From: Ophiosphaerella korrae
Taxonomy: Eukaryota; Ascomycota; Dothideomycetes; Pleosporales; Phaeosphaeriaceae
Assembly: GCA_028456385.1 (NCBI GenBank)
Contig: JALNQF010000075.1
Coordinates: 1 to 64,000, forward strand
Reading direction: 5' to 3'
DNA length: 64,000 nt
Part shown: positions 24,292 through 36,844 of the stretch, piece after piece
How positions within the stretch are numbered: position 1 is the stretch's first letter
Layout: the number at the start of each line of letters is the position of its first letter
Notes under the pieces: model-generated
Databases searched by the model: none
Told to the model about the DNA's origin: nothing
What the model saw: the letters and a program-made list of their open reading frames with translations, nothing else
Made by a program: the position numbers and the translations under genes

Positions 24292-25313
24292 GGTGTTGCT
24301 GCGATTGCGCTGCCCGCGCTGCTTGCGCTGCTCGGTCTTGGTCGTGGCCCGCTCCTGTTGCGCGCCTGCTTTCACGCGTCGCGGCGATTAGATAGGTACC
24401 TCGTAGCTGGCTAGCTGTGTTGCCATGCAGCCCAACCACACTAGCGAATCACCGCACCGCTGCGCTACTTCGTACATAGAGGACCGCACAACAACTCGGC
24501 ACACCATGGGCCATTGCAATTTCGTGCAGAATGCTTCGCTCGTCGTCCAGCCCGCCATGCTCCCCGTTTTCCGTAGACAAGTGCCCCGTATGCTTAGATA
24601 CCGCTCCCAAGTGTTGTTCAACGTCAAAAGGCGCTAATCCCAGTCGTCCGTTGCCGTTGCCGGCACCTGACAGGTCATCTGATATACAAGCCACTCTTCG
24701 CCGCCACCCTAAAAAGATGACTTTCTCAACAACGGCCATGGAAGGCAGCAACTCCATCTCCTTACCCAACCATCCATATGTTGTTCTTCGGCGCTGAGGG
24801 TCCGCTGCGTCGCGAAATTCGACGTCTGCCTTCACTCACTCGGCCGCCCGAAGCCTCGACCGGTGAAAACTGAAAACGTTGTCGAGCATACCTACCCAGC
24901 CCCCTACCCGCACACTAACATCACAGACATCCAGTATTCCTATTTTCACCGTTAGTAGAAGCCAATCCAGCCACAGTCACCTTCGTGAGTGCCGCTTCGT
25001 GGTAGCAAACAGCACTGCGTTCTCGTCTCGGCGCCCAGCATCCAAGGTGTGATCAAAAGAGCTGGATAGTGGCGAGCTTCGCACATCTCTCACGTGGCCT
25101 TGTAGTACTCCTTCTTGCATTTCTCTTACTTGTAATCATGAACAACTCTGCGTTTTTACTCGACCCTCGAGGGGCTCGTCAAACAGGTAGGCCCCATTTA
25201 CTCGCACCCTGCAACTCTTGCCCTCACTCTTCTTTACGTCCTCCCGAAATTATAACTTTCCTATGCGCTCTCTATTCGTACAGCTCATACAAACTTCTTG
25301 CTCCACTATCAAT
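24292..25313. other. Divergent promoter between Ask1 and SNF2 genes
   Basis: A 1.0 kb region between two divergently read genes. No gene, TATA box or repeat stood out. The 128-codon minus frame at 24449-24835 and the 127-codon plus frame at 25069-25452 show no domain and are treated as chance. Confidence 0.5.
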
Positions 25314-28300
25314 ATGGTGGGCACTGAAGTGTCGTCAGACTCTTCCTTGGCCTACGAGCCATGTGATTCGCGCCTCAGTCGTCAACATTCTATTGATGCA
25401 GTCACCCTCGAGTTCATGCCCGAGCCTTTCACCGACCAGCAATCAGAGCTAACCACGTTTGCGTCAGGTGATGCGGCACTATCCACAACTTACAACGACA
25501 ATTCCGTTGCCGTTCCGCAATTCGACCCTCGCGCACTACTCAGCCCAAAACCACCAAACTCAAAGCGCCCCGCCTCGGCTGGTGGAGACGCAGACCGCGG
25601 ACGTATCGACCCTACTATTGCTGGTCAAGTGTCTCTTGTAGAACGCTTGCACAACGTCCAGGAGCGCACTTCGTCGCCTGCAAAACGAGTCAAAACCGAC
25701 GAAGACCGGAAGAGAACTGTCAACACATCCAACTTTGGCGCCAATAGCGCCCTTGATCTTCAGAGGCCAAACGAGCAACTCCCCATGCAACAAACATCTT
25801 CGATCGATCTAACTATGAGTATGTAGCTCACTTTCTCAATCGATTTTAACCAACATTAACCAGACCGCAGGTGATGATGATGATGATGATGATGAAGACA
25901 TGCATATCACTGGCGACAACAGCACCGAGGTGATTTGCATCGGCAAACTCAAACACACATATATACAAGCCCACACCGTTCCCTATCCTGACCCCAAAAA
26001 GTACCTAGGCAATAGTGGTCAACAAGGCAGGATTAAAGTTGCATTTCGACGCACAGGAAGCAATCGGAACAGCATGGGCATCATGGTCACCGACCCCACA
26101 GGCAAAGAGTTTGGCAAAGTAGATATCAAGACAGCTAATGGCCTCGTTCCTTTGATGGATGCTGCCAAGGTTAGTGGGCTGCATTGGATGGCCTGGACCG
26201 ACCCACGACGAAAACAAGCTGGTGAAGGCCAGCCAGGTCAACCTTTCTCTGGCCTTATCGCCATGACACTCCAGTTATACTGTCCACGAAAGCACGCCCA
26301 CGATATTGGGAAATACCTCAAAGGCAAAAATGTCTTCCTTATTCGACCCCTGTTTGAACTCCAGCGTTGGGACTACTACAATCCACAAGATGGCGACTCT
26401 CTCACCCGAATCCAAGCCATAGGCCCTGGCTTTCAACCCGACCAGTTCACTCAACAAGCACCGCCGCCAGGAATCACAAATACCAACTACGTTCTCCGGA
26501 GCGTTGACGAGATCAGGGCTGATGTTGCAGATGTTTTCGATACCGTTGTTAGCAGCTCCGAAGCAGTCCAAACCCGGGAGCCGTCGAATCACATCAAAAC
26601 AGAATTATATCCCCACCAAAAGCAAGCGCTTTTTTTTATGTGGGACAAAGAACAAGACCATAGCGGTGCAGAAGACGATGACCGCAAGGATTCGCTCTGG
26701 AAGCCTAACTATAAAGACAACGGTCGCAAATCTTACATTCATGTCATTACTGGAGAGGAGGCAGCGGTGAAGCCAAAGTCCTGTCGCGGTGGCATTCTAG
26801 CCGATGAAATGGGCCTAGGAAAGACTTTGAGTATCCTTTCCCTAGTCGCTGATGACAGCTCAATCGCAGCGGCCAAGGAATTTGCTAAGAAGAGGCCACC
26901 CCCTGCATCAGCGCAGTCCAGGATGATCCAGCCCACCATCAACAGCAAAGCGACACTGCTCATCTGCCCACTCAGTACCATGACGAATTGGAAGGATCAG
27001 ATAAGTGAACATTTCCCGGCTGGGAAGAGCATGCTTCGATGGACACGATACCACGGCGCCGAACGTTTCACAATGAAGGCCAATGAGCTTGCAGATTGTG
27101 ACATTGTTATCACTACCTATCACATCATTGCCAAGGATATTCTGGATCGAAAGCGGCCTCTACCTTACATCAACTGGTTCCGTATTGTACTTGATGAGGC
27201 CCATACCATCCGCAACCCCACTGCGCAGTCTAAGGCTACTTGCACGCTCTTTGGGCAGCGTAGGTGGGCAGTGACCGGCACTCCGGTACAGAATCGACTT
27301 GAGGATCTCGGTGCCCTTTTTAATTTTATTCAACTGAGCCCGTTCAATACTACTGCAGGCTTCAATCAACACGTGGTCGCTCCATTCAAGAACGCCGATC
27401 CTGAGGTTGTGCCTAAACTCCAGCTTCTAGTGAGTACTGTCACAATGCGGCGAACCAAAGAGATTATCAAGAATGAAGTTCCGAAGCGCAACGACATAAT
27501 TGTCAAGCTGGAGTTTTCAAGAGAAGAGCGGCAGCTTCACGATTGGTTCGAGAAGGACACCCAACGCAAGGTAAATATCGTCACTTCTGGCGAAAAGATG
27601 AGCGGAAACACCTACGCTCGAATCCTCACGGCGATCCTTAACATGCGTTTGATCTGCGCGCATGGTCGAGATCTTTTAAGTGACGATGCTTTGAAGACGA
27701 CCGATGGTATGACCTATGACAATCCTATGGAGATTGGTGAAGACGAGACGGAAAAGCCCGCCCTCACAAATTCGCAAGCATACGAGATGCTCGAGCTTCT
27801 TAACCAGACAGATAATGATATGTGCGTGTTTTGCACAGAATCTTCAACGAAACCTCGGTCCGTTCTTGAAGTAGACAGTGATAGCGAGGATGACGATGAC
27901 GATGGCAACGAATCCAATGTAATCGGCTGCATGACGCCATGCTATCATATTGTGTGTCCAAAGCACGTCAAGAAACTCAAGCAGCAGTGGGTAGCGGCGC
28001 TACTCCCAGACGGTAGAACGGAATGCCAGATTTGCGACGACCGCATCAAGCCTGATCTTTTTGTCCTTAAACGAAGCCAGTTCCGCGAATACCAAGACGA
28101 ACGCCAACGCATGCGCAATGATCCCAAACTGTCCAAGAAGATTACTGGCTACAATGGCCCGAGCACGAAGACGCAAGCTCTACTCAATGATTTAGATATG
28201 CACAGGGCATGGAGTGAAGCGAATCCAAACGAGCGTCCAATCAAGAGGTAAGTTACCAAGTCTCTTTCAAGACCAAAAACGCTTCGATATAACATGTGCT

Positions 28301-28773
28301 AACCAACTTCTAGTGTTGTGTTCTCCTGCTGGACCGCGCACCTCGATCTCATCGAGATCGCTCTCAAGAACAACCAACACCGATACTGCCGTCTCGACGG
28401 GCGCATGAGCCGCGACGGGCGCGACAAATCCATGCGCGTATTTCGCGAGGATGCATCTATCTGCGTGATGCTCGTCTCCATCGGCGCCGGCGGCCTTGGT
28501 CTAAACCTGACCACGGCCAACAAGGTCTTCATGATGGAGCCGCAATTCAACCCTGCCGCTGAAGCCCAAGCCGTCGATCGGGTACACCGTCTAGGCCAAA
28601 ATCGGGAAGTGACGATTAAACGTTTCGTCATGAAGGACAGCTTTGAAGGCAAGATGGTACAGCTGCAGAACAAGAAGAAGGCATTGGCAGACTTGACGCT
28701 TACCAGGCAGCGCTTGAGCAAGGAGGAGCAGACCAAGCAGCGTCTAGAAGAATTACGGAGTCTGTTCCGCTAA
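25314..28773 (+). CDS. SNF2 ATPase with inserted RING, Rad5/HLTF-like
   Basis: Three exons (25314-25818, 25871-28247, 28314-28773) give 1113 residues. The N-terminal third has a disordered part, an Asp run, and a beta-rich region (ICIGKLKHTYIQAH to about 340) at the place where HIRAN-like domains sit in this family. The Snf2 motor follows: Walker A ADEMGLGKT (about 478), TTYH, DEAH at about 608, and RWAVTGTPVQNRLEDL. A RING-type cluster (CVFC...CMTPCYHIVCPKH...CQICDD, about 818-892) lies between the two motor halves, then VVFSCWTAHLDLIE and SIGAGGLGLNLTTA, and the arginine-finger motif RVHRLGQ. This order is that of Rad5/HLTF/SHPRH proteins, which act in DNA damage tolerance as translocase and ubiquitin ligase. 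Assignment to a precise orthologue is not certain. The protein is presumably nuclear. Confidence 0.9.
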
Positions 28774-29813
28774 TCCTGATATACACGCGGGTCATTTTTG
28801 GCAAAGATGAAGTATCCTGTGAACGGAAAGGGTATGCCGGCTTGTGATATCTTGGGCGAAGCGGTTGGCTTCTTGGAGCCGGATAGATCGGTGACTGAAT
28901 CTCTTGTGACTCATCCACGAGATGCCGAAGCTACTATTCATTTCTTCAGCACAAAGGCATTGGTGGCGAAGAAGAAGAAGCCACGTAGGGAATGCCATTT
29001 TACATAGCCCCCCCTGGTTATCGAGTGTCTTTACTACAATTTACGTGGCGAATAATGGCGGCCATGGCAAATTAATAATGTACTTGAATACTTGAAAATC
29101 AGCTTGAGGTCAAGCCTACCATGGCGCTTTGACAAGTGATATATTACTACTACTACTACTACTGGGCGCTTTTCAACCTCACATCCACAATACGTCAAGC
29201 CAAGCGTACACGTCCGCCACGCCACCATCCCCCCTTGGCACAGCCTTGCATCTTGCACCCATGATTTGACGCCTCCAAGGCAAGCTTTGCATGAGAACTG
29301 GGCTTCGGCACGGTGGTGCTGGTCACAATGTGGAGTTAGTTAGCATATATATATATATATATATGCCCTATTGATTGTCCCTTCGCTGCAAGCGAACATG
29401 ATCCCCGCGCTCACTTTCACACAAATATCCCAAGACCACCAAAGTTTACGCTGGAGCAATACAAATCGAGACTGTGCCTTTGGGCGGGCTGCTCTCGTAG
29501 TCTCGGCGTGGATGGGAATGGGATTGAGTTCCGTCGGCACGATTTGAGAACTGCTCGCCTCATGGTTAGGCTCTTTTATTTTATTTTATTTTATTTTTTC
29601 ATCTTATAAAGTCTAGGGAAGCGCGGGCGGCTGGGCTGGTATTGCGTTGCTTGCGAGTTGGCGCATACTTCGCCTTTTGGGGGGAGGGGGGGAGGGGGAG
29701 GGCCTGCTTCCACCCATTTTCCGCTGGCTAACGTGGAGCCAGTGACGCCATTGCCAATTCGAGGTGAAGAAGCACTTCCAGCTGAACGACCACCAGCTCG
29801 ATTCCCGGGTAAT

Positions 29814-29849
<36 letters not shown>

Positions 29850-30322
29850 GGATAGTTGAGTGTGTGTGTTTGTGTGTTGTGGTGTAGTGATGGTGCTCGG
29901 AGATGCACGCTTCGGGCGTTCGGATAGCCAGCGGCTAATAAATAATGGACTAGCCATGAGTCGTCCCATTCGCACCCGGGGTCATGGTTACGAGACAGAT
30001 TACTTATTAAAGCTCACCTGAGCGGCACAACATCAGTCGCCAGGAGACGGACGCTCTTACACGACACTGACTGGCACTTCACGGTTGACGAGGCGGAAAA
30101 GGTTGCAGGTGGGTATGCTTGTTGAATAGGTGGCATATAAATGCGCTTCTAGGAGATTGTCTATCCCAATTACTAAAGTAGCTAAATTTTCATACAGGTT
30201 GTCCTTTTCCAATCATATACACAATGCATGCATTTCTACGCCAAACAGACGGTCGATATCAACAAGCGCTTGAAATGGCGCACTTTCAATTTGGTGCGGT
30301 AAGAATGGTAGAGATTAGACGC
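28774..30322. other. Gene-free region with microsatellites
   Basis: A 1.55 kb convergent 3' region. It holds (TAC)6 at 29145-29163, (AT)10 at 29345-29364, a TTTTA run at 29573-29596, a G-rich stretch at 29678-29700 and an AAAG run at 29814-29850. No gene is seen. Confidence 0.75.
29814..29850. repeat. AAAG tetranucleotide microsatellite
   Basis: About nine uninterrupted AAAG units, purine only on the plus strand. Confidence 0.9.
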
Positions 30323-32001
30323 TCAAGTGGTGTAGATGAAGTCGGGCCGGTTGTCTCCCATAATCTCGACTTCTTCATGCGTCTTGCCTTCGAGCATGTT
30401 GTCGCGTGCGCCAGACTTCCTCAGGCTGTTCTCCCGCTTCAGCATGAAGTGCATGAAGACGGTTCCGCCGAAGAGGAAGATGAATTGGTATGCGAGGACA
30501 ATGCCATGTCCGGTGTAGTAGCGGGGCGCGTGCTTCTTGAGGTAGATGTTCGATGAGACAACTCCGTTCATGTTACCCCAGCCGACAACGACGCCGACCA
30601 TGACACCACGCTTTAGCGAGCCTTCGACATTATTGGATGCCCAGGTCAAAGTGTTGGACACGGTGGGGTAAATGCCCATTGCACCGAGGAAAGTGCCGGC
30701 ATACTGAACGTGTACATTTGAGGTGGAGAGCAACATGGCGAAGCCGATGCATCCGATGAAGGAAATGACCATGTTGCAGTAACCGCGCCACTTGGTCCTG
30801 TCGGCGATCCATCCGATAACGACAGTCGCGGTAGCAGCCACAGCGTAAGGGGGGACGGACAAGAGCTGTGCTTGGGTACCCTTGTAGCCCATACCGAGAA
30901 GAATGGTGGGGAGGAAGAGCGAGAAGCAGTAGAGCGGGCAAAGGCAACCCATGTAGATGACAGCATAACCCCATGTCTTCCAGTCTGTGAGAGCAGCGCT
31001 GACGTGCCTACGGTCAATCTTACCAACAGAAGCACGGGCCTGGCCGTCAGCGCGAAGACGGCGCATAGCACGCAACTTCTCGTCGGCATTGAGGAATCTG
31101 GCAGTATCGGGGAAATCGAAAACCATCCACCAGCAGAAGATACCGACGAAAACGGTCATGAGTCCCTCAATGATGAAGATCCATCGCCATCCCTGGTACC
31201 CACCAATACCGTGCATTTGGGTAATAGCAGCAGCCAACAAACCACCGAAAGAGCCGGCGAGGGCAGCAGCGGAGAAGAAGAGAGCAGCACGGAAACCGAG
31301 TTCCTGTCGCTTATACCAGCAGCTAGGCCAAGTCAATAAATGGAGTGTGAACGGTAAAGACGAGAGAAGACTCACGAGAGGTAGTAGTTGACACCGGGGA
31401 ACAGACCGGCCTCGGCGATACCGAGGAAGAATCGGCAAGCGAGGAGACCGGCTCTGTTGGTGACAACACCCATGAGGGTCATGATGATGCCCCAAGCCAA
31501 GATAATGCCAGTGAAGAAGACGCGGGGCGACCACCTCTTGATGGCGATGTTGGTAAGGGGCTCAAAACCGGCGTAAGAGATGAAGAAAATGGTCAAGGCC
31601 AGATTATAGTCGTTGCCGCCCATGTGGAGATCAGCCTCCATTTTTGCGACACGCGCATTTCCAATGTTTGTGCGGTCCAAGAAGGAGAGGAGGTACAAGA
31701 GCGAGAGCCATGGAATCAGCCACTTGTCCATTTTCCAGACGAGCGCTTTGTCCTATGCGGGGTCAGTTTAGAGACAGGCAAGGTTTGAGTCGGGGGGGGG
31801 GAGTGGTACAAGTTTTGCGCGCTCCTCATCGGTTTTGCCAACATCGGGGTCGCGCAGATCGCCATCATAGTCGCCTGGAGAGCTGATCTGAGAACTGTCG
31901 ACGTCGCTGGAGGCGAGGACTTGTTCCTTTTCGTTGATGTGGGTGTGGGTGCTCTGGGGCTGGATGGCCTCAAGACCCGGTTGCTTCTCGAAGGTGGCCA
32001 T
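30323..32001 (-). CDS. MFS transporter, Dal5/Tna1-type anion:cation symporter
   Basis: Three exons (32001-31810, 31752-31376, 31322-30323) give 522 residues. The soluble N terminus (about 75 residues) is followed by KMDKWLIPWLSLLYLLSFLDRTNIGNARV, the hallmark first helix of the fungal anion:cation symporter family that includes allantoate permease Dal5 and nicotinate permease Tna1. The loop LACRFFLGIAEAGLFPGVNYYLS and helix 5 GGYQGWRWIFIIEGL also fit. Twelve helices and a cytosolic C-terminal tail are expected; location is the plasma membrane. The substrate is probably a carboxylate or vitamin-like anion but cannot be named. Introns are 57 and 53 bp. The start is the first ATG in frame after the leader; an upstream in-frame ATG would add unconserved residues. 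Confidence 0.92.
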
Positions 32002-33734
32002 GGGTAGAGAGACTTGGGACAACGAGGGGACACAGTCTTGAGGGAGGGGGTGGGAGGGTAGGATGACTATATGTACCCGGGTGGGCTCTGCAAGACGGTC
32101 TTGGGGGGTTGATGGATAATCACTAGGGTGGGCAGAGGCGCCAGATCCCCATGGGGCACCGGCTGGAAGGGACAAGCAAAGGAGTGGGTCTGGACAAGAC
32201 CGCAAGAGTGTCCGGGCGTGGCGGGAGCGAGAGAGATGGGCGAAAGTGCAGAGGCGAGGCCTTGGTGGGCGTGGGAAGTTGAGCTAATAGGGGTGATGCA
32301 GGTCATCTCCACTACAGGCCCTGGTGCAACGTTTGATTGTTAGCTGTGGCCACATCTAGCTGCGTGCTGGCCAGCCGTCAGCACGACCGATGGCAGATTG
32401 GGAACGATCGGAGCCCGATTGAAGAGGACAAAGGACGAATGTGAAGGGGACGACTAATTGCGTTTCAGCCACACCCACAGTGGTTTGCTGTCCAGCGAGC
32501 GTCGACGACAGGCCCACGGCGCCTCTGCGGCGATGCCGCACCCATTCTGCACCCGATTCCACTCTGGAGATTCTGCAATGGCTGCGCCCATCCTACGGGA
32601 AGATGTTTTGGCTGGCCCACCCCCCGTCTCGTGCCGGAGCAAACGGTCAGTTCAGGCAAGGCAGGATTCCAGAACGACTGGGACGGCGTTAATCGAAGCT
32701 CTGGGCGCACTGCGAGAAGGCCAGCCAGACGGCGCCAAAAACGCCCGCCAAGGCCTTGGCGGGCCAGCCGCCGCATGCAAACACGGGCGAGGATTCAGCA
32801 ATGGAGCCATCAGCCGTGGTGCCGCCATCCATCTATGGCACTGTGTAAGCTTTGACGGCTGAAGCCCGGTTTCCAATTATGGCGTGTGGCGTCGGCAGGT
32901 ACCTGCTGCCTGGAGCGGAACACACTGCCAGTCCCAGACGCGGAACCTGCCCGCCCCGCCCTGGGGCTCCACTGGGGAGGCCGGTGATGGCGCGGGGCAG
33001 GACTTGGCACTGGGCCAACTATCCTTTCACCCTCCCCTCCCCTACCGCCTCCCCAGTTCCCTGTTCCCAGTTACCAACTCCCGCCTCCCTGTCCCGGGTC
33101 AATAGCAGCTCGCCCGCACATGCCCACTGACACCGCCCAGACTCTTCATCTGCTCGCCGGATAAAAGGAGAATCTGCTGTCGCGCCCGCCATTGGCCAGT
33201 CTATGCGCCATGCCTGCGTGCGTAAGCGCGACCCCGGCCCAGCTTCCTTTCTGCCGCTGCAGCCACCACTGCCGCCATCTAGCCACTCACCACCCACCAC
33301 TCACCACTCACCACTGTTACCCCGACCTGGACTGCGGATACGCCGGTCGTCAACACGTGGCGATGCTTGTCCCTCCAACCTCGCCCTCTCCCACGATGCG
33401 CCTGCCTGGTGCACCACCCGATCGTCCATGTGCCCGTCGCGTGGCTTTTGCTTCTTTGTCTCAACCCATCATTATCTGTGGCGTCGACCTGCCCAGTCCC
33501 TCGTCCAATCCCAGTCGCCGCTTTCCTTTCTGTCAGCACCTTATTGCTTGTCCTGCGCTCCTCGCCCTGCTTACCCAAGGCGTAGGGCCCTCCGTCTTGC
33601 TCCACGCCGCAATATGTAAAATTACCCGCCAACACCCCCTTTGGTCCCGCACCCAATACTAGTAATGCAAGGTAATGCATTGCAGCTTCATTGATTTCTA
33701 TCATTACCTACTTCCTTCGCTACCAACCATTTGT
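32002..33734. other. Transporter promoter region, no gene seen
   Basis: A 1.7 kb GC- and CT-rich region between the transporter start and the nuclease stop. Several overlapping frames of 60-156 codons occur on both strands, as expected in GC-rich DNA, with no domain. A short CCACTCACC-type repeat lies at about 33280-33315. Confidence 0.5.
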
Positions 33735-35885
33735 CTACCTGCAAACATGCACTCGCGCCACTGATGGGTCATGGTCCGATACTTGGGCCGCAAGCTCTGC
33801 CCACGTATTGACATGAATGTGCTCGTACTCGACCCTGTTCGCAAGCGCTTCCGACACAAACATGTGGTCCAGTTGTTGCGCATTCATGTCGAACATGTAC
33901 GTGTACCGCTCCACCTCGTCTATCTTGGCTGCAGCATCGGCATCCTTGAGCCCCGATGCCTTTGCAAATTGCTTTAGCGACTCAACAAAGGCAAACTAGC
34001 AAAAGTCAGTCAATCTTGTCCTATTCCTACTATCCCTGTTGATCTTACCTCGTTGAAATCACCCGCACTGATGATACGCGCATTTTGGTCTTTGACCAGG
34101 ATGTCCTGTAACACGTCTCTGTCAGCTCCTGTGCTGTTTCTTTCATCCCTGCCTCAACACCAGAAAGTTTAATCTTTTTTTGGTCATCCGTGGCGTTTTT
34201 GCATCACACGACAAAACCGCAAGCTCGCAGCTAGGTGTCCAGCTAAACAACGCTTGCCACTTTCAATATTTGGGAACCAAAACCTACTTTGATAAAATTG
34301 CCCGTCAGGATACTTTGCGCGATGCGGTCCCCGACCCCCCCGTTCACTGGTGGTCGCGCGTCGCCGTGCAGACTGCTGCTCCCTCCCTTTGACCCAAAAT
34401 GGACATTGACCGTGAAGAAAATATCGTCTTTGTTCCCGTATCCTTTGTTGTTGCTGATCACTTCCCATTGAGCAACCAGGGGCTTGCGACTTGCAGTCCA
34501 CGCTTTATTTGTTGGATCGATACGCCCAGGGTTGTATTTCAGCGAAGGGCCACTGAGCACTTCGTTTGCATCCAAGGAACCACCTGGATTGGCCTTGTAA
34601 GGTCGGAGAAGCGAAGGCTTGTACAGATACGCCGTGCGAATATTTCCGCCAGGCTGGCCACCGTCTCGGTCATCGACAGGAGCAATATCCGTGAAGGCGT
34701 ATTGGGGCCCACCGGCGGCCTTGATGGCAGCTGCCAGGGTGGTCAGGGTCAAGTTAGCGGATACAACTACAAGCTGATTAGTATTTTTTATGACAGCTGA
34801 TGAGAAAACAACAGGCTAAGCAGTTTGAACACTGCATCTTCCAGAAACTTACCTTCGTCATTTACAGGGCCATTGTTATCCTGCACCTCTTGCACGAAGA
34901 TCAGATCCGGGCTTTTCAGATACTTGACAATGTGATCCGCTAACAGCCCATGATGTGTTGAGTTAGGCGCGAGGTTTTCCACATTATACGCCCCAACCGT
35001 AATCCCATCGCATTTGTTCTTCGATTCGAGTTTTGTTGGCTTCGGCACCGTGAGCTTCTGCGATTTGGTTACCTCGATAGCCGTTTGTGGCAGGATACGG
35101 TAAAACCCAAAAGCATAAGTAACAACGCCACTAATCTCTCGAATTTCGTCACCCATCTTTGTGTTGGTCGGGTTTTTGGTGCCATCGAGTGGTGAGCCGA
35201 TAAGAATAGCCTCTGGATTAGCATCTTTGTCCGTAATGGTCAAAGTATCACGGTCATTCCGACCTGTGACCTTCCAGTTCCTAGCAACCCACGTATCACC
35301 AAATTGATTCGGTTTTGTTAGCGCAATGGGCTTCTTGACTGTGACAAGCTCGCCCGTTAGACTCTCCCAAAAGTCCAGTCCATATTTCCTTGGCTCCAAA
35401 GTCGGATTCGCTATACTAACCAGTGAGCGGTTATTTGGCACAGCAAATACATCCCCCCCGTCAAGACTGCTGAACTCCTCTGTTGGCGGATCCCTGGTAT
35501 CTTTGCCAATGACCAACGGCGCAACGTTGTTTCCTGTACTCACTCGCCGTTCGAGACTCGGCCGATCAATCTCGGTCAGAAACAAGTAATCTTTATTACT
35601 TCTAAACTCGACCACCCGTCCACCCACTACGATGCCATCACCAACCGTAAGATTTGCGCCAAACGTGCGGCCAAACACGTAGATGGATTCAGAAGTGCGC
35701 TCGTCGCGGTCGGGCGTCGTGCTGCGCAGCCAGAGGCCGTCAGGGCCCTTGGCAGTCACAACACCGGATATATTTGAGACGGTTCGATTCGCAAAGGGAG
35801 AGAGGAATTTCATGCCATTGATCTCCGCGATGGTCGTTGCTGAAGCTGAAGCTGCGAGTGCGAGCACTACGAGTGCCAGCGCCAT
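33735..35885 (-). CDS. Secreted nuclease with endonuclease/exonuclease/phosphatase fold
   Basis: Four exons (35885-34853, 34766-34288, 34105-34049, 33995-33735) give 609 residues. Residues 1-16 (MALALVVLALAASASA) form a signal peptide. A beta-rich N-terminal half (about 17-285) precedes the catalytic fold. EEP motifs are GAYNVENL (about 298), LIFVQEVQDNNG, GGNIRTAYLYKP, FTVNVHFGSKGG, SAGDFNEF (Asp520, Asn522), LDHMFVS and SDHDP (Asp597, His598). This layout is like the extracellular nucleases of the bacterial ExeM/NucH type, and the protein should act outside the cell on DNA or RNA as a source of phosphate and nucleosides, or to break down extracellular DNA. The third intron (53 bp) and first (85 bp) are short; the second (182 bp) is unusually long for this window. 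Confidence 0.9.
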
Positions 35886-36844
35886 GATCTAAACGAATAA
35901 ATAAATGAGGGCCCAAGGAAAGTTTTGCCGTACTGCCTTTGTATCGAGTGATACGTACTTATACCACTTCCTTTTCGTATACGTCTGCCCTAGCACCCAA
36001 TCTTGATCCCCCAATTCCCCCCCCCTCTGGTACCTGCATATCGCACTCCAGGTACCTGGCACAGCATGACACCAGTACTCTTCGTTGTTCTTGGCCCTAC
36101 TATTATATACTCGTCCGGCCCCTCCCAGCCTATAGGCGGCTCAGGAAGTCCGCACGACTACGCTACATATAGAAGGTGGCGGCTGATTGGTCCCCCGGGC
36201 CAAGATTAGCGGCGAATCCCGAACAAGTTGCGGCGCAATAGAAATGCAATGAGAAGAGAGATGAGGCGCACGTGTAAATGGGTAATGGGGATGTGGCGCT
36301 GATAGTATGATGAACGTGGGCGTGGCCAATGAGAGGGGAGCACGTTAGGGGGGGGGGGGGGTTTAAGATGAGGTCGGTTTGGTGGACGCGAGACGTCAGG
36401 CACGTAGATGGAGATGGATGCTAAGTGCGAGTTTTAGGGAAGTCCCGCATTCGTTGTCGTAATAACAAGCCGTAGTTAAACTACATTGACGCCTTATTTC
36501 ATAATTTATTTATTTTTTCTGATTTGCACGAAAATTTGGCTGGAGCGCTCTAGAAGTAGATGTATCAACCTGCACGCAATTCCTTTGTAGAAGTAATTAC
36601 TAGGAGTCTCGAGACGGGCATTATGGGCGTTTAGGAAACACAAGAACTAACTTTGAAGTGTTGTTAAGACTACCTGGGCTTCTTTGTCAACTGCTCCCTC
36701 ACACCAAACAACCAGTTCCCACCGAACCATCCTTGTAAGCAGCCGCACACCACAAAGCCAATGCGTTCAACGAAGCAACAATTTCATACGAACGCTTCCT
36801 TCAGCGTTTCTCTCCCATTTTTTCGAATTCCGTAAACATCAGCA
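35886..36844. other. Nuclease promoter region, no gene seen
   Basis: A 0.96 kb gap. It holds a G14 run at 36348-36361 and CT-rich leader-like sequence before the nuclease start. No gene is recognised. Confidence 0.5.

Noticed and set aside
23237..24391. 384-codon plus-strand frame over the Ask1 gene
   Set aside because: It is the mirror of the GC-rich Ask1 exon; no domain, low-complexity Val/Leu/Arg sequence.
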